NCBI GenBank assembly: GCA_002118135.1
Contig: BDIU01000172.1
Location: 124,001 to 188,000 of the forward strand
DNA length: 64,000 nucleotides
Direction: 5' to 3'
DNA from: Trebouxia sp. TZW2008
Lineage: Eukaryota > Chlorophyta > Trebouxiophyceae > Trebouxiales > Trebouxiaceae
In this document: piece after piece, positions 35,322 through 45,500 of the stretch
Layout of the letters: every line of letters starts with the position of its first letter
How positions within the stretch are numbered: the first letter of the stretch is position 1
Program-made: the position numbers and the translations under genes
Notes under the pieces: generated by a model
Seen by the model: only the letters and a program-made list of their open reading frames with translations
Database searches by the model: none
Told to the model about the DNA's origin: nothing

Positions 35322-35948
35322 TCAAAGTCCACTGCGGCCCCACACAACCAAGGACAAAGAGAAAGTGAAGATAGCACAGGTTGCTGCCCAGCCAACTTGA
35401 ACCAAAGCTGGCTCACCCTGCAGCAAGAAGCATCTGATGAGGCTCATCAGAACGTAGAAAATTGTGCATATTGATGTTGGCACTGTCTGTGTTGGTAAGC
35501 CGTGACTGGTGCTGGCTTGGCAGTGCTCCCAAACTGACATGGCTTGACAACAGAAAGCTTGGCCGGCAATCTTACCTCCGCTACGACGAAGGCCTCCTGA
35601 GCTGCTTGTGCAGCTGGAGCAACTGCAATCGCGAGAGTGGACAGGGCTGTCGCAGCGGCTGCAACTTGCACCTACGCACAAGCACTGACATTCAAGCTAA
35701 GAGAAGATCCTGACGTCCACAAAGGTCGGCTTTTGCCGCGCAGCCTTTGCTGAACGCAGACATGCAGACAATGCCCAGCTGCCACGAGCGCACAAGTGGG
35801 GCACCTTCTTCTGCTGTTGAGCTGAAGCAGCGACTACTCTCTGTGGTCGTCGAGCAGCAAGCCGTGGTGCTGCGAAGGTGTGGCGAGAAGAGGCCTTTGA
35901 AGCAAGATTCGCCGCTGTGCAAGAAGAGGCGATAGCTGAAGCGACCAT
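35322..35948 (-). CDS. PETN: Cytochrome b6f complex subunit PetN, nuclear-encoded preprotein
   Basis: Single-helix subunit needed for assembly of the cytochrome b6f complex in thylakoids. Exons 35948-35805, 35671-35576 and 35417-35322, all phase 0; 111 aa. Exon 1 (48 codons) is a typical chloroplast transit peptide: MVASAIASS, many Ala/Ser/Arg, no acids. Exon 2 carries a hydrophobic stretch [15 protein letters not shown] ending in an AxA site, as in a second, thylakoid-targeting signal. Exon 3 encodes the mature protein: [17 protein letters not shown], then [17 protein letters not shown], which ends exactly like chloroplast-encoded PetN. The gene is plastid-encoded in land plants but nuclear in Chlamydomonas, so this supports core Chlorophyta. 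Exons fit modules: transit peptide, second signal, mature helix. Confidence 0.95.
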
Positions 35949-36749
35949 GATGCCTGATCAACAGTGAAGCGCTGAGACCTCGTCAACACTTGCGCAAACA
36001 AGGTCGATGGTGAATCAGGATAACGAGCTAGGAGCGTACGGCTGCAATTCTGTAAAGGTGGTTGTTACGGTCGTTGAACCTCAAGGTCACAGCTTTTGTA
36101 TCCCCTTGCTAGCAGCAGAGCCTTTGACCCTTTGACTGGCAGTGTCACAAGTTGGTCTTGCCTGTTGAACCTTGATGGTCAGTCGGGTCCAAGCCTTGGC
36201 CATGCAAACGATCGAGCGCAAGTCTTTCTGAGAATGCAGTAAGTCTTGTTTCGCAAAAATTGAAACTGAATGCCAGTAAGCATGAATGATAATTCGCAGG
36301 ATATCTTTCTATAGTGTGCGATCCCATGCACATCGTTTGAGGGTTCGCATGCTGTGTAGGCCAAGGGGCTCGGGCAGTGCTCACAACTGGCAGTCGTGAT
36401 CAATGTTCAATCCGGCTGCCTAGTCTAACACATGCTGCCGTTAGCTGTTTAAATGGGTAAGCTCATTGATTCAACCGTTTGATGGTACAGCCACAACGGC
36501 TGCCACTAGACCAACCTTGTCAAAATCAGCCTTAGCATTGAGTGATGCCTACGTGCTTGAGTCATGCACAGGAGCAGGCTGCTTTGACTATTGCCAAGTT
36601 GGTCGATGTCGTGAAGCAGCCAGCTGAACTATACATAGCACTTCAGGTGCTTCCTATGAGCCCTATTGGTATTTCACAGGTCAAGCATGTGCGTAAACAA
36701 TCCTGGTGCAGCAGACAAACACAACGACAGTCTAGACTACTGTGAAAAG
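35949..36749. other. Intergenic upstream of PETN
   Basis: Should hold the PETN promoter. A plus-strand frame at 36542-36745 has a helical-looking stretch (ALTIAKLVDVVKQPAELYIA) but no splice or homology support, so I do not call it a gene. Confidence 0.4.
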
Positions 36750-37115
36750 CTAGCAGCAGCCGCATTCACCCTCAATTGGGCCTTCTATGTGTTCCAAGAA
36801 CCACCTCATCATGCCACCACGCTTGCCTTCTGGTGTAGCTAGCTTTTTTGGCATTTTGAGTAGCTGTACTGCTGTCTCTGTCCACATCTGCTGCATGACC
36901 AAGGTTGCAGCTACAGCTCGATCCTCTGAGTGAGACGCTCCCAGCAAAACAACCTGGATGTCTGCTTTGTGATGGTGAGCTAAAGTCCGGAAGTCGTCCA
37001 ATGACTGCGCAGTGTAAATAGCATACTTTCGAGGCCTCGCCTGCTCAAGCTGAGCAAGAAAGGGTGTAGCGAGTGCGGAATCTTGCTCCAGAAAGAGAAG
37101 CTGGGTCGTCTTCAT
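36750..37115 (-). CDS. Unknown 121-aa protein with Cys-rich C-terminus
   Basis: Single-exon frame starting MKTTQLLFLEQDSALATPFL and ending GPIEGECGCC-stop. Alternation of short hydrophobic strands and helices (QLLFLEQ, KYAIYTA, IQVVLLGA, AVQLLKMP) suggests an alpha/beta fold that could resemble a receiver domain, but the phospho-acceptor Asp is not evident (VVLLGASHSEDR). The terminal CGCC could bind metal or be lipid-modified. Coding quality is good and the start sits next to the head-to-head neighbour's promoter. I do not recognise the family. Confidence 0.6.
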   Translation of the reverse strand: MKTTQLLFLEQDSALATPFLAQLEQARPRKYAIYTAQSLDDFRTLAHHHKADIQVVLLGASHSEDRAVAATLVMQQMWTETAVQLLKMPKKLATPEGKRGGMMRWFLEHIEGPIEGECGCC

Positions 37116-37216
37116 GACAGCGAATCGATGCCTTCTTGAAAGTCAGAAAGGCCTATCATTACTACCAGCGTCGAGTGCGCATATCTTGCTGCCATTCATC
37201 AGAGCGCCGAGTTGAA

Positions 37217-37452
37217 GGAGAGAGAGAGAGAGAGGTTTTACATCCTTTAGCCAGCCAATATTTCTAAACTCGGGCTGGGGGCTCTCGCTCTTCGGGCTCT
37301 CGGGGGCCGCTCTGGGGCGCTCTCTTCGGATTCGCTCTCGAGGGCCGCTCTCTAGGGCCGCTCTGGGGCAGCCCCGAAGAGCGAGAGCCCCCAGCCCGAG
37401 TTTAGAAATACACCACGTGACGAAAGCCTGTAAAATTACTCTCTCTCTCTCT
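37217..37452. repeat. Large imperfect inverted repeat (hairpin / foldback element)
   Basis: Arms of about 80 bp. The inner 36 bp (37261-37296 and 37373-37408) are perfect complements, starting tttctaaactcgggctgggg on the left. Outer arms match with small indels and end in (GA)n on the left and (CT)n on the right. The 76-bp loop is GC-rich with repeated gggccgctct and gctctcg words. It lies between the starts of the 121-aa gene and the DUF1764 gene. It could be a foldback/MITE-type insertion or a structured promoter element. Confidence 0.92.
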
Positions 37453-37584
37453 GAGCCCATTCTCAGGGGTCCGGCTTTCTGCCAGCGTGCAGCGTTGTTT
37501 GATGACATCTGGACGCTGTTCTGGTCTTGGGCTTTCGGCACACGGCACAGCCGCCGTTACCAGCACTGCAACCGGCCGCAGCGA

Positions 37585-38230
37585 ATGACAAAAAGGAAAC
37601 AGCAAACAGCGTTGGCCAAAGCGCTCAGCAGTGAGACTGAACGCGCTGGTCCAACAAAAGACCGATCTGTGACCAAACGAGGCAACCAAGAGACTAAACG
37701 CAGCAAGAGGCAGCGACTGTCTGAGGAGGGCGCAGCTGAGGATCACAGTCCCCTTCCAAGCACAGCTGCTGAAGGCAGCATTGATGATATTTTCAGACAA
37801 GCTCGTGCAAAGCAGCGAACAACTATCAATTCAAGCCAGGTGCAGCAAGCTAAAGTATAGTATTGCGCCTGCTGCAAGGGTTTTGTCACAGCACAAGCAC
37901 TTTGGTCAGACCTTAAAATTTATTATTTTGAGCTTTGGCCTGCAGAAGGCCAAGCCTGCCTTGAAGGCTCCACAAGTTGTAGGAAGCAAGGATGACATCT
38001 TCAACATGGGTCAGCTGAAACAGAGAAGGTGATTCTGAATGCTCCAATGTGCTCTGACGGCGCTGATTTGTCTGATGTCAACTTGCAGTCAGCTGTGCTC
38101 TCTCACACACATTGTGTCTGTGTGCAGATACGATGCTGAGGGGCTGCCTGTGTACACAACTGATGAGTTGAATGTGGGTGCTGGAGGAGATACAGATCAG
38201 TGTCCTTTTGAGTGTAAATGCTGCTTCTAG
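37585..38230 (+). CDS. DUF1764 family protein
   Basis: Exons 37585-37839, 37946-38028 and 38128-38230; phases 0 and 2/1; 146 aa. The start is the ATG at 37585 (MTKRKQQTALAKAL); upstream codons of the same frame belong to the inverted-repeat region. The family is a small eukaryotic protein of unknown function with a basic N-terminal half and a conserved tail. The diagnostic motifs are present: SIDDIFRQARAK, VGSKDDIFNMGQLKQRR, DAEGLPVYTTDELNVGAGGD and CPFECKCCF-stop. The lysine/arginine-rich start suggests a nuclear or nucleolar protein (inference). Confidence 0.92.
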
Positions 38231-38846
38231 GAATATGCCCAACAACCCAACAATTGCATGCTGCTTTAGCTTAGCAGCTGCTGTGTCACGTTTCTAATGT
38301 CCAAGTGTAGATGCTCTGCATCAATTGGCATGTTGCTCGCATACAAGAGCTGGTGAGGCTTCTCTGGTATCAGTAGATTGCAAGATGCAGCAATCTGTAA
38401 GACCATAGCATAGGGTAGGTATTGAAGCTAAATTCCGTTTGTGAGTCCCCATACAAATGAGAGCAGACTATTCTAAAGTTGTCAGCCATGCCACTGGAAA
38501 TGAACTGACATATGCATGGGCAGCATTCATTCAGTACTTTCACACTGAGATAGGCCTAGGGTGCATCCATAAGCAGGGAGAAAAGTGTTTTGAGCTGTCA
38601 TTGTGTCCAATCAGTAAGTCTATGTGCTTTGGAAGCTTAATGGTCAGCATATGCAATTTGACAGTCACTGAACACTCTTACTACCGTACATTTGCAACCG
38701 GAGCAAAATGACATTGTGTCAGCCATCTGAGCCTGCACACACATGATGCTGCAACAGATCTGAGATGCTGGACAATGCCTCCCCCACAAGGTGGCTCAGT
38801 CATGGGTCTTGATGTATCTGGAGCCAATGAGACTGTGCTCACTGCG
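38231..38846. other. Intergenic between convergent DUF1764 and VTE4 genes
   Basis: Both genes end here. I see no further gene; the plus frame at 38457-38711 has no support. Confidence 0.45.
38396..38400 (+). promoter_or_regulatory. Candidate polyadenylation signal TGTAA of the DUF1764 gene
   Basis: TGTAA 166 nt after the stop codon, similar spacing to the dynein and PETN candidates. Confidence 0.35.
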
Positions 38847-41020
38847 CTACTGTGGCTTTGTAGCCGTGATCAAGTTGAATTTCACAACGCCTTTGTTGAA
38901 CCCTCTGGACATCAAAGGCATAACCAGAGCGCCCTGCAACCAGAAGCACAACCCTCCCACGTGACCACGTTTGCATGAGCCTTGTCAATTTCAAGTCACA
39001 ATTCCAGACAGGTATTACTGTCGAATGGGTTGCTGCTGTAGGCTATGCATCTGCAGCCGTCTGACATCAGATGCAGACAGGCAACGCTGTCAGATGGATC
39101 TATTGTGTGATATGCATTCGCAGCTGTCTGACATCACATGCATCAAGCAAAGGTGTAGCAAGATGACCAACCTTGATTGTGGTGAGTCCAGCCTTGAACA
39201 AGCCCAAGATCCCTTGGGTACTGAGGGCAGATTTGATAACAGCGCCCCAGAAAGGTGCCACCTCTTCTGACCAGTCCGCAGTCTTGATGCCTTGCAGGCC
39301 ATTCTCCTTGAATAGCTTCTCGTAGTCATTGATGGAGCACCACTTGGGTAGGTAATACGCTTTGCAGATGCTGTCTAAGAGAGCCTGCTCGTTGTCTTGT
39401 AGTTTGGACTCGCCAGGCTTGAGATTCCTGCAGCACTGCAGCAGAAGTATGGTCTGCCTGCAACCAGTACAACAGTGCAACGGCGTGTGCGCCTTGCAGC
39501 ATTTGCCATAATTGTGCAACAGCTTGATTGCATGCAAGGCTTGCAGTGTAGGCCTTGTGAAAGTACAGCACTGGCAGGAGCATCAATGAGACAGAGACGT
39601 ACAAATATCTCAAAGATCAATGTGCATATCATCATTGTCACGGATGCCTGATGCATTGACGATGGTGTAATCCCATTGTGATCATAGAACCATATATTGA
39701 GCGCTGTCCAGTCAGTCACATGCAGTGCATCTGGGTCTCAAAGCCTGCACAGTCTGGAGAGCCTACCTATGGCACCAGGTGACAATGAGTATTTTGCCAC
39801 CAGGTTTGCAAACTCTTGCAAGCTCAGCAATAAACTGCGCTTTGTCTGGCATGTGTTCGCCACTTTCCATTGACCATATCAAGTCAAACTGCCCGTCTCT
39901 GAAGGGTTGATGAAGGGCGTCTGCTACTTGATAGTGTACTCTGTCCCCTAAGCCTGCACTGTGGGATATACTGTTTGCCCTTTCTGCCTGCACAGCATAC
40001 ATAGTGATGCAAGAAGCCCATGTATCAGATGCTGAAACGGATGACAGGATCAGGCCTGAACTGCATATGGATCACTGCCAGGACCCCTTGCATTGCTGCT
40101 GGAAAATGCGCCAAAGCGTAATCAAAACCTTCAATGACAACAAACGATGCCTGTCTTGATCAGAGTTTCACGCAGTTTGATACAAAACATGCATCAACCA
40201 TGACAGACAAGTTTGCTCATTCTGGTCCGCATAGTGTTAGTCACAGGGAAGCTTATGAGTGTGCTCAGCACATGCTCCTCACCTGAACTGGAGATAGCGT
40301 GATGCCTTCCGCTGTACAGCCAAACTTCTTTGCTATATGTCTGCTGCTACCCCCTATCCCACAACCAACATCTACCATCTACAAGAACCATATTGTATGA
40401 CAACAGCAGCACGACACAAGTGATATATGCACAAAAATGCATACCTCTGTTGCTGAGTCTATGCTAGCCCATCTCAGTGACTCATCTATCATGTCAATTT
40501 GTGCTTCTAAGTTGGACTTTGTTGGCCCCCCTTTGGGATAGTAGCCTGCACAGGTCACACAAGAAATGTCGCTGAATGCTGTTGGGGTAATGACAGCCAA
40601 TTTTGGAACTTGATGTTGTGCATGCGTCAGATCAGCTTGACCGAGCTTTCAGGCGATCAAGCCAGTGTTTAGAGACGAACGCTCACCATGATGCATGTGT
40701 TCGCCCCACATCGATTCCCAGAGACCAGAAGACTCATCGTAAAATCGGGCAATGCCCTCGTTCAAAGTTTTAGTCTGCAAGCGACGCGACAGGCTATTGC
40801 TCGACCCAGCAGCAGCTTGCAACGGGCGCAGGCAGGATGTTGTTGAGTGAGCGGAGGGCAGTACCGCAGCATCTAACGCAGGTCTTTCAGCTTCCTTGAC
40901 AGGGGCAGCCCGGCTTCTGATATGCGCTCTGCCGGGAGCAGGATGCTGCTTTGAGTGCTGCCTGAAAGGTCTGCGAACGCACAGCGGCGACCCGCTATGC
41001 AGCGCACAAATCTGAGCCAT
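38847..41020 (-). CDS. VTE4: Gamma-tocopherol methyltransferase (vitamin E synthesis)
   Basis: Transfers a methyl group from S-adenosylmethionine to gamma- and delta-tocopherol, giving alpha- and beta-tocopherol, at the plastid inner envelope. Exons 41020-40687, 40545-40445, 40378-40283, 39987-39767, 39427-39172 and 38933-38847; all phases agree; 364 aa. The first 75 or so residues are Arg/Ser/Ala-rich, a plastid transit peptide. Family markers in order: LNEGIARFYDESSGLWESMW, GEHMHHG, MVDVGCGIGGSSR (SAM-binding motif I, opening exon 3), GITLSPVQ, FDLIWSMESGEHMPDK, VCKPGGKILIVTWCHR, ADWSEEVAPFWGAVI, GALVMPLMSRGFNKGVVKF and ITATKPQ-stop. Every plant VTE4 block is present, so it should be active. 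MPBQ methyltransferase (VTE3) is less likely because of the WSMESGEHMPDK block. Confidence 0.95.
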
Positions 41021-41184
41021 CTGTAGCAGTACAGGACTTGTCTGTACGATCGTTACACCAAGCGAGCTGTGCGATTGCGACAGGCCTGCGCTGCAGCAAG
41101 CAAAAGTCCACGTGCAAACTGAATTCTGCGCTTAGTACCATTTAAGTTTGGTCAAGCTCCCCAATTTTGCTCAGCACTTTTGCA
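41021..41184. promoter_or_regulatory. Possible divergent promoter of VTE4 and the 41185 frame
   Basis: 164 bp between the VTE4 start codon and an ATG on the plus strand, with relatively many CpGs. No motif recognised. Confidence 0.3.
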
Positions 41185-41463
41185 ATGGCTGCATCAGCAG
41201 GAGCGAACGGTAGCCTCAGCAAACGTGCTGGCATGACAACCGGGGGCCTGCGTAGATTCAGAGCATGCATGTTGATGTGGTGTCCAGCTTGTGATGAGCG
41301 CTTGGTTACAACAATGTACTATTTTGAGCCTTTGGCAAGTCTGCAGCTGCAATTGTGCTCAGGAATGAAGCAAGCGTATTGTAAACAGGTAACAATGCTC
41401 GTTAACAAACACCTTACAGGTCAGGCCTACATGTCCGAGGATGACACCAGTGAATGTTGCTGA
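41185..41463 (+). CDS. Possible first exon(s) of an unknown gene
   Basis: The frame from ATG 41185 starts MAASAGANGSLSKRAGMTTG, GLRRFRACM, and is open to 41463. The first 30 residues look like coding sequence (Ala/Gly/Arg-rich, CpG-rich DNA); the later part looks like intron read-through. No donor stands out and no family is recognised. Confidence 0.3.
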   Translation: MAASAGANGSLSKRAGMTTGGLRRFRACMLMWCPACDERLVTTMYYFEPLASLQLQLCSGMKQAYCKQVTMLVNKHLTGQAYMSEDDTSECC

Positions 41464-41739
41464 ACAAGCTGCAGCTGGTAAGCTCAACTCGAGCATCTAC
41501 AGTCATCAACTGCTCACGTTCCATTACACTAGAGCAACACTGTAATGAAACGTGAGCAATTGATTTTGCCTTTGTATGGTACTGGGAATAAAGGGTTGCA
41601 CATACAACATAACACAAAGATGAGATACTGGGAATAAGAGCTTCCAAATACGAGATAACACAACACATACTGTAGTCATGACATCCTATAAGTGTTGTGT
41701 GATCAATGACCTGGTCTGCCAACAACAGAGTTCTCAACA

Positions 41740-42075
41740 CATGCTGATTACTATCAGGCATGCATGTCGTGGAGCAACACCAACAGCTGTCTGGATTCAA
41801 TTGTAAAAGAATTTCTGCCAACTAAACTTCAGTCCTTGGAATTCTCACCCACTCATGAGCTACACTGTCAAATTGAACACTATGCGGCGCCCTGTAGAAG
41901 ATTGACCTGCTGCTGCTGATGGCACCATGCTGCCTGCAGGAGACTGCCCATGTGGCACGCTGCACGCATCAGAAGAACTTCAGTGCTCCCCACATGATGT
42001 ATTACCATGTCCTTGCACAAAGACTGGGAATAAGGCTGGGAGGGAAAGCGCTTTGTGTGAACGCTGTGCATGCAG
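41740..42075. repeat. Dispersed/segmental repeat, copy 1
   Basis: Diverged copy of 60660-61015. Shared words in the same order include catgctgatt, atggagcaac / gtggagcaac, ccttggaat, accatgctgcctgcagga / gccatgctgcctgcagga, agctgccc / gactgccc, and cagagat near the end. It flanks the 3' side of the glycoprotein locus just as copy 2 does for the second locus. Confidence 0.75.
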
Positions 42076-42399
42076 AGATGCTTGAGCAAACAGACCGCAG
42101 GCCTGACAGCCACAAGACTGTTGCTCATGTTCAAAGCCTCTGCCTAGTGCTTGATCAGTCAAGAATGTGTTCAAATGCCGTGTCCAAGTGCGGTGTCCAA
42201 ATGATGACGGAGGAGGTGTTTGGTGGAGGTGTTTGGTGGTTGTGGTTGCCAGCAGAAGCCATCAGTCAAGCTGACACCATGTGCACGCATCAAGACAGCT
42301 TCAGCTATGGCTGACATTTGCAACCGTCGCATGCTAGGGTTAGCAATCACAGGTTGTGCAATGGCTGAACATTGCAGTCACTGCATGCTAGACTTGGCA

Positions 42400-42480
42400 C
42401 TTACCATCTGGGCCTGAGAGCGAGCCTGCCTAGCAGCCCACTGCTTGCGCATCTCTCAAAGGCAAGACTTGGCCTGCTTG
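42400..42480 (-). repeat. Echo of the glycoprotein B tail-exon donor edge
   Basis: Copies 42540-42615. On the minus strand it reads KQWAARQARSQAQM followed by gtaagt, against KQWAVRQARSKTQM followed by gtgagc in the true exon. The flanking gcatgctaga intron words are also copied. Confidence 0.88.
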
Positions 42481-42545
42481 CCAGAGTCAAATGCAACAGC
42501 AATGGCTGACATGTGCATTGATTGCATGCTAGAGTTGGCGCTCAC

Positions 42546-45500
42546 CATCTGAGTCTTGGAGCGAGCCTGTCTGACAGCCCACTGCTTGCGCCTCTCGAAG
42601 GGGCAACACTTGGCCTGCTTGCGAGCCTCACATGCCTCAGCAAACCTCCTAGCCCGCGCAAAAATCTCAGCTGCTGTGGCGTAGCGCTTCAGTCTCCTGA
42701 CATCTGCTCCCTGCTTGGTTTGTCAAGATGCAGTGCTGCAGATGGGGTCTGTGTCAATGGAAGCCTCCTGGGAAAGAGTGCCCTGTGACTTGTCAAGCAC
42801 TGCGCTAAACCCTGCAACAGCATTGGAGGACGCGTTGTGACTGAAACCCATGTGTAGCCGCCAAACAGTCTTGCTGTGAGCAGGCTGAGTAAGGGTGTTG
42901 TTTGAGTGTTGCAGGCACAAACTAGAGTCAATGTTTGTCAAACAAGGAAAGCCAATCTGTATGAATCATCGTTGACTTCAACGATCAGGAAGCCACAAAT
43001 CTGCAGCACATGCTATGTGAGCTTTTCTAAGCACACGTGTCATAATCACTGACCAACACAGTTCAGGAAAGATTTTGACAGTTGCAGCTGAAAGTGTCAG
43101 CAACTCTATGTCAACTGGATCAGCCAAGCAAGCAGATGTAAATCAAAGTTTAGGCTTTGCACTCAGCATTGCACGGGCTAAACAGTCGACCTTTGGATTT
43201 AAGGTGTGCAGCCAGGTACAGTATGGCAACAAAGGTTGCAGTTGCACACAAAGCAAGCTGCTTCAACAAGAGCGTGCTGCCTTCCCTCTCACTAGGCACG
43301 ACCACAAGCTCTGCACACAGGACTGAGCACAGACTGTTGGAATCAGCATAACAGCTTTCTCATGCACTATGCATCATGAGTTGTGACTGAATAAGCATTT
43401 GATGCTGCAAGGCAGAGGGTGAGTTTCAACCTGAAACAGGCTTACTTCTATAATTCTATCAGACATATGCAACCCCTTGTCAAGTATAATAGATGGCAGG
43501 CAGGAGAAAGAATGATTGACAGCTGTTGTCCATTGACATTGCACACAATTCATAAACAGCGCAGCCAATGCACAGCCCATGCCAGCTCTGCAATGCTTCA
43601 GGCAAATGTCATTCTAGGAAATCAAGAACATGTTGTACACTTGTGACGAACCATGTGCGGTGCCTCTTACCTGTCACAGGTTATGGCAGCACATGTACTG
43701 AGGTGTCATTGATGTCATTAGTTGAAGTCCCATTTGGGACAGGAGCTGAGATGCTTGTGATTGATGTTGATGCTGTCATTGGCCCATGATTTTGGGCTGT
43801 CAAATTGAGGGCTGTGGTAGTGTTCAGCTGTGTTGTCATATATTTTGCTTTAATATCTCCACAGCTAGAGTTGACAATACTGTCTGTGGAGCTGCAAAGG
43901 AAAGTGGTGAGCTGCTCATGTACTGTTGCATTGGGGGCTGTTGTGGTATTCAGCCCTGGTGCCAAGTCTGTTGAAACATTCTCTCCACAGCTGTAGTCGA
44001 CATTGGCAGCTAAGGAGTTGCAGAGATTGGCTCATCTTCTGCTGTTGGCATCAAGTTGTTTGTGCTGGTGAAGTTGAGCTCTGGTGCTGAGGCTGTGAAA
44101 TTGGAGTCTCCACAGCTGGACTTGAGAAATTCAGCTGTGGCGTTGCGGGGATTGGCCATAGGCTCATCTTCTGCTGTATGCATGAAGTTTGAGCTGGTGA
44201 AGTTGAGTTCTGGTGCTGTTTCTGCCAATTTGGAGCCTCCACAGCTGAGAATACCAGCTGTAGACTTGCAGAGATCGGCTGTGGGCTCCTCATCTGCTGT
44301 CAGAGGCGAAGCTATGGAGCTGGTGGTGTTCAGCTCAGTCGTCGTGTCATCTGGAATCTTGTAGGCATACCCCAATGAAGTCAGGCCTGCACCATCAAGC
44401 ATAGTAATGATGTAAAGTCTGTCCTGGTCAGAGTTACTCTGACAACAAAGCAAATGGCCAGCAATTGTAGGTGCATGGCACAAGCCAACCAGGAGCAATG
44501 ACGCAGCAGAAGCACATCTCTTGCAAAGTGCTAGCGCATGCATTATCTGAACGATTCTATGCAAGGCCAGCCAGCATGACATAGACAGCATACTGACATG
44601 AACCAGATCATTGAGATGATAACACACCAGTAGCGTTCAATGTAGCAACTGGGTCGGAGTCATTGCTTGGGCTCATCAGACTGTGCTGGACTGAGTCATT
44701 CTTCTTGAGCACGCAGATCTTATCTGCTGTGGCACTGGCAATAATGTGCAAGCTGTAGTGGCCAGCTGGCAAATCTTGAAGCCCATGTGTACTATTGATT
44801 GATCGATTGATCGATCAATACCTGTGCCCGCGCGAACGCGAGGTAGGTAGCAGGTATGCCCCACCCTGCTTCTGTACCATTGCTTGTGTTTAGACAAATT
44901 GCAACATCTGAAGTGTGGAGTTTGGCGCTGTCAGTTGATGTTGCTGCTGCCGAGCAGGACACTACAGAATGAGACGCATTGCTTGCAGTGGGCATCGCAG
45001 TCGCAATGCCAGCTGGGATTGATACTGGTGCTGTTGATGCCTGAGCTGAGAAGGCTGTCTCACACAGCAGGCAGGTGCAGTTGGGGCAACCCAAGAAGTG
45101 CTTGCTGCTGTTAGCTGATACTGTCAGTGCTGAGCATGGCATAAGCACAACAGCTGGCTGCGCTACATCTTCTAGAGCATCTCTGACAGAAGCGCTGCCC
45201 AGGTCTGTTGATGCATTTGAGATGTCCATTAAGACTGGTGACACACGAAATTTACTCAGGTGGCAAGGCAGTGAGGTGTTGGTGCCAAAAGCCATTGCTG
45301 AAGCAGCTGCTGTAGCAGAGGACATGTTGAGAAAAGTTAGCGAAACACAGGCTGTGGACCTGTGAGGGTAATGCTGCAGGCTTGCTGTTGCATTGAGCTC
45401 AGTCAAGCTCATGACAATGTTTGAGCTGAACCCACAGTCCATTTGCACAATCTGTCTGGCGATGTTGCTGTCTAGCTATTGAGGCAAGCTTGGTTTTAGG

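Noticed and set aside
35462..35935. Plus-strand frames across PETN
   Set aside because: The minus strand encodes a complete, phase-consistent PetN preprotein; the plus frames are shadows.
36542..36745. Small plus-strand gene (ALTIAKLVDVVKQPAELYIA)
   Set aside because: Short, no homology, no splice sites that extend it, and CpG content like intergenic sequence.
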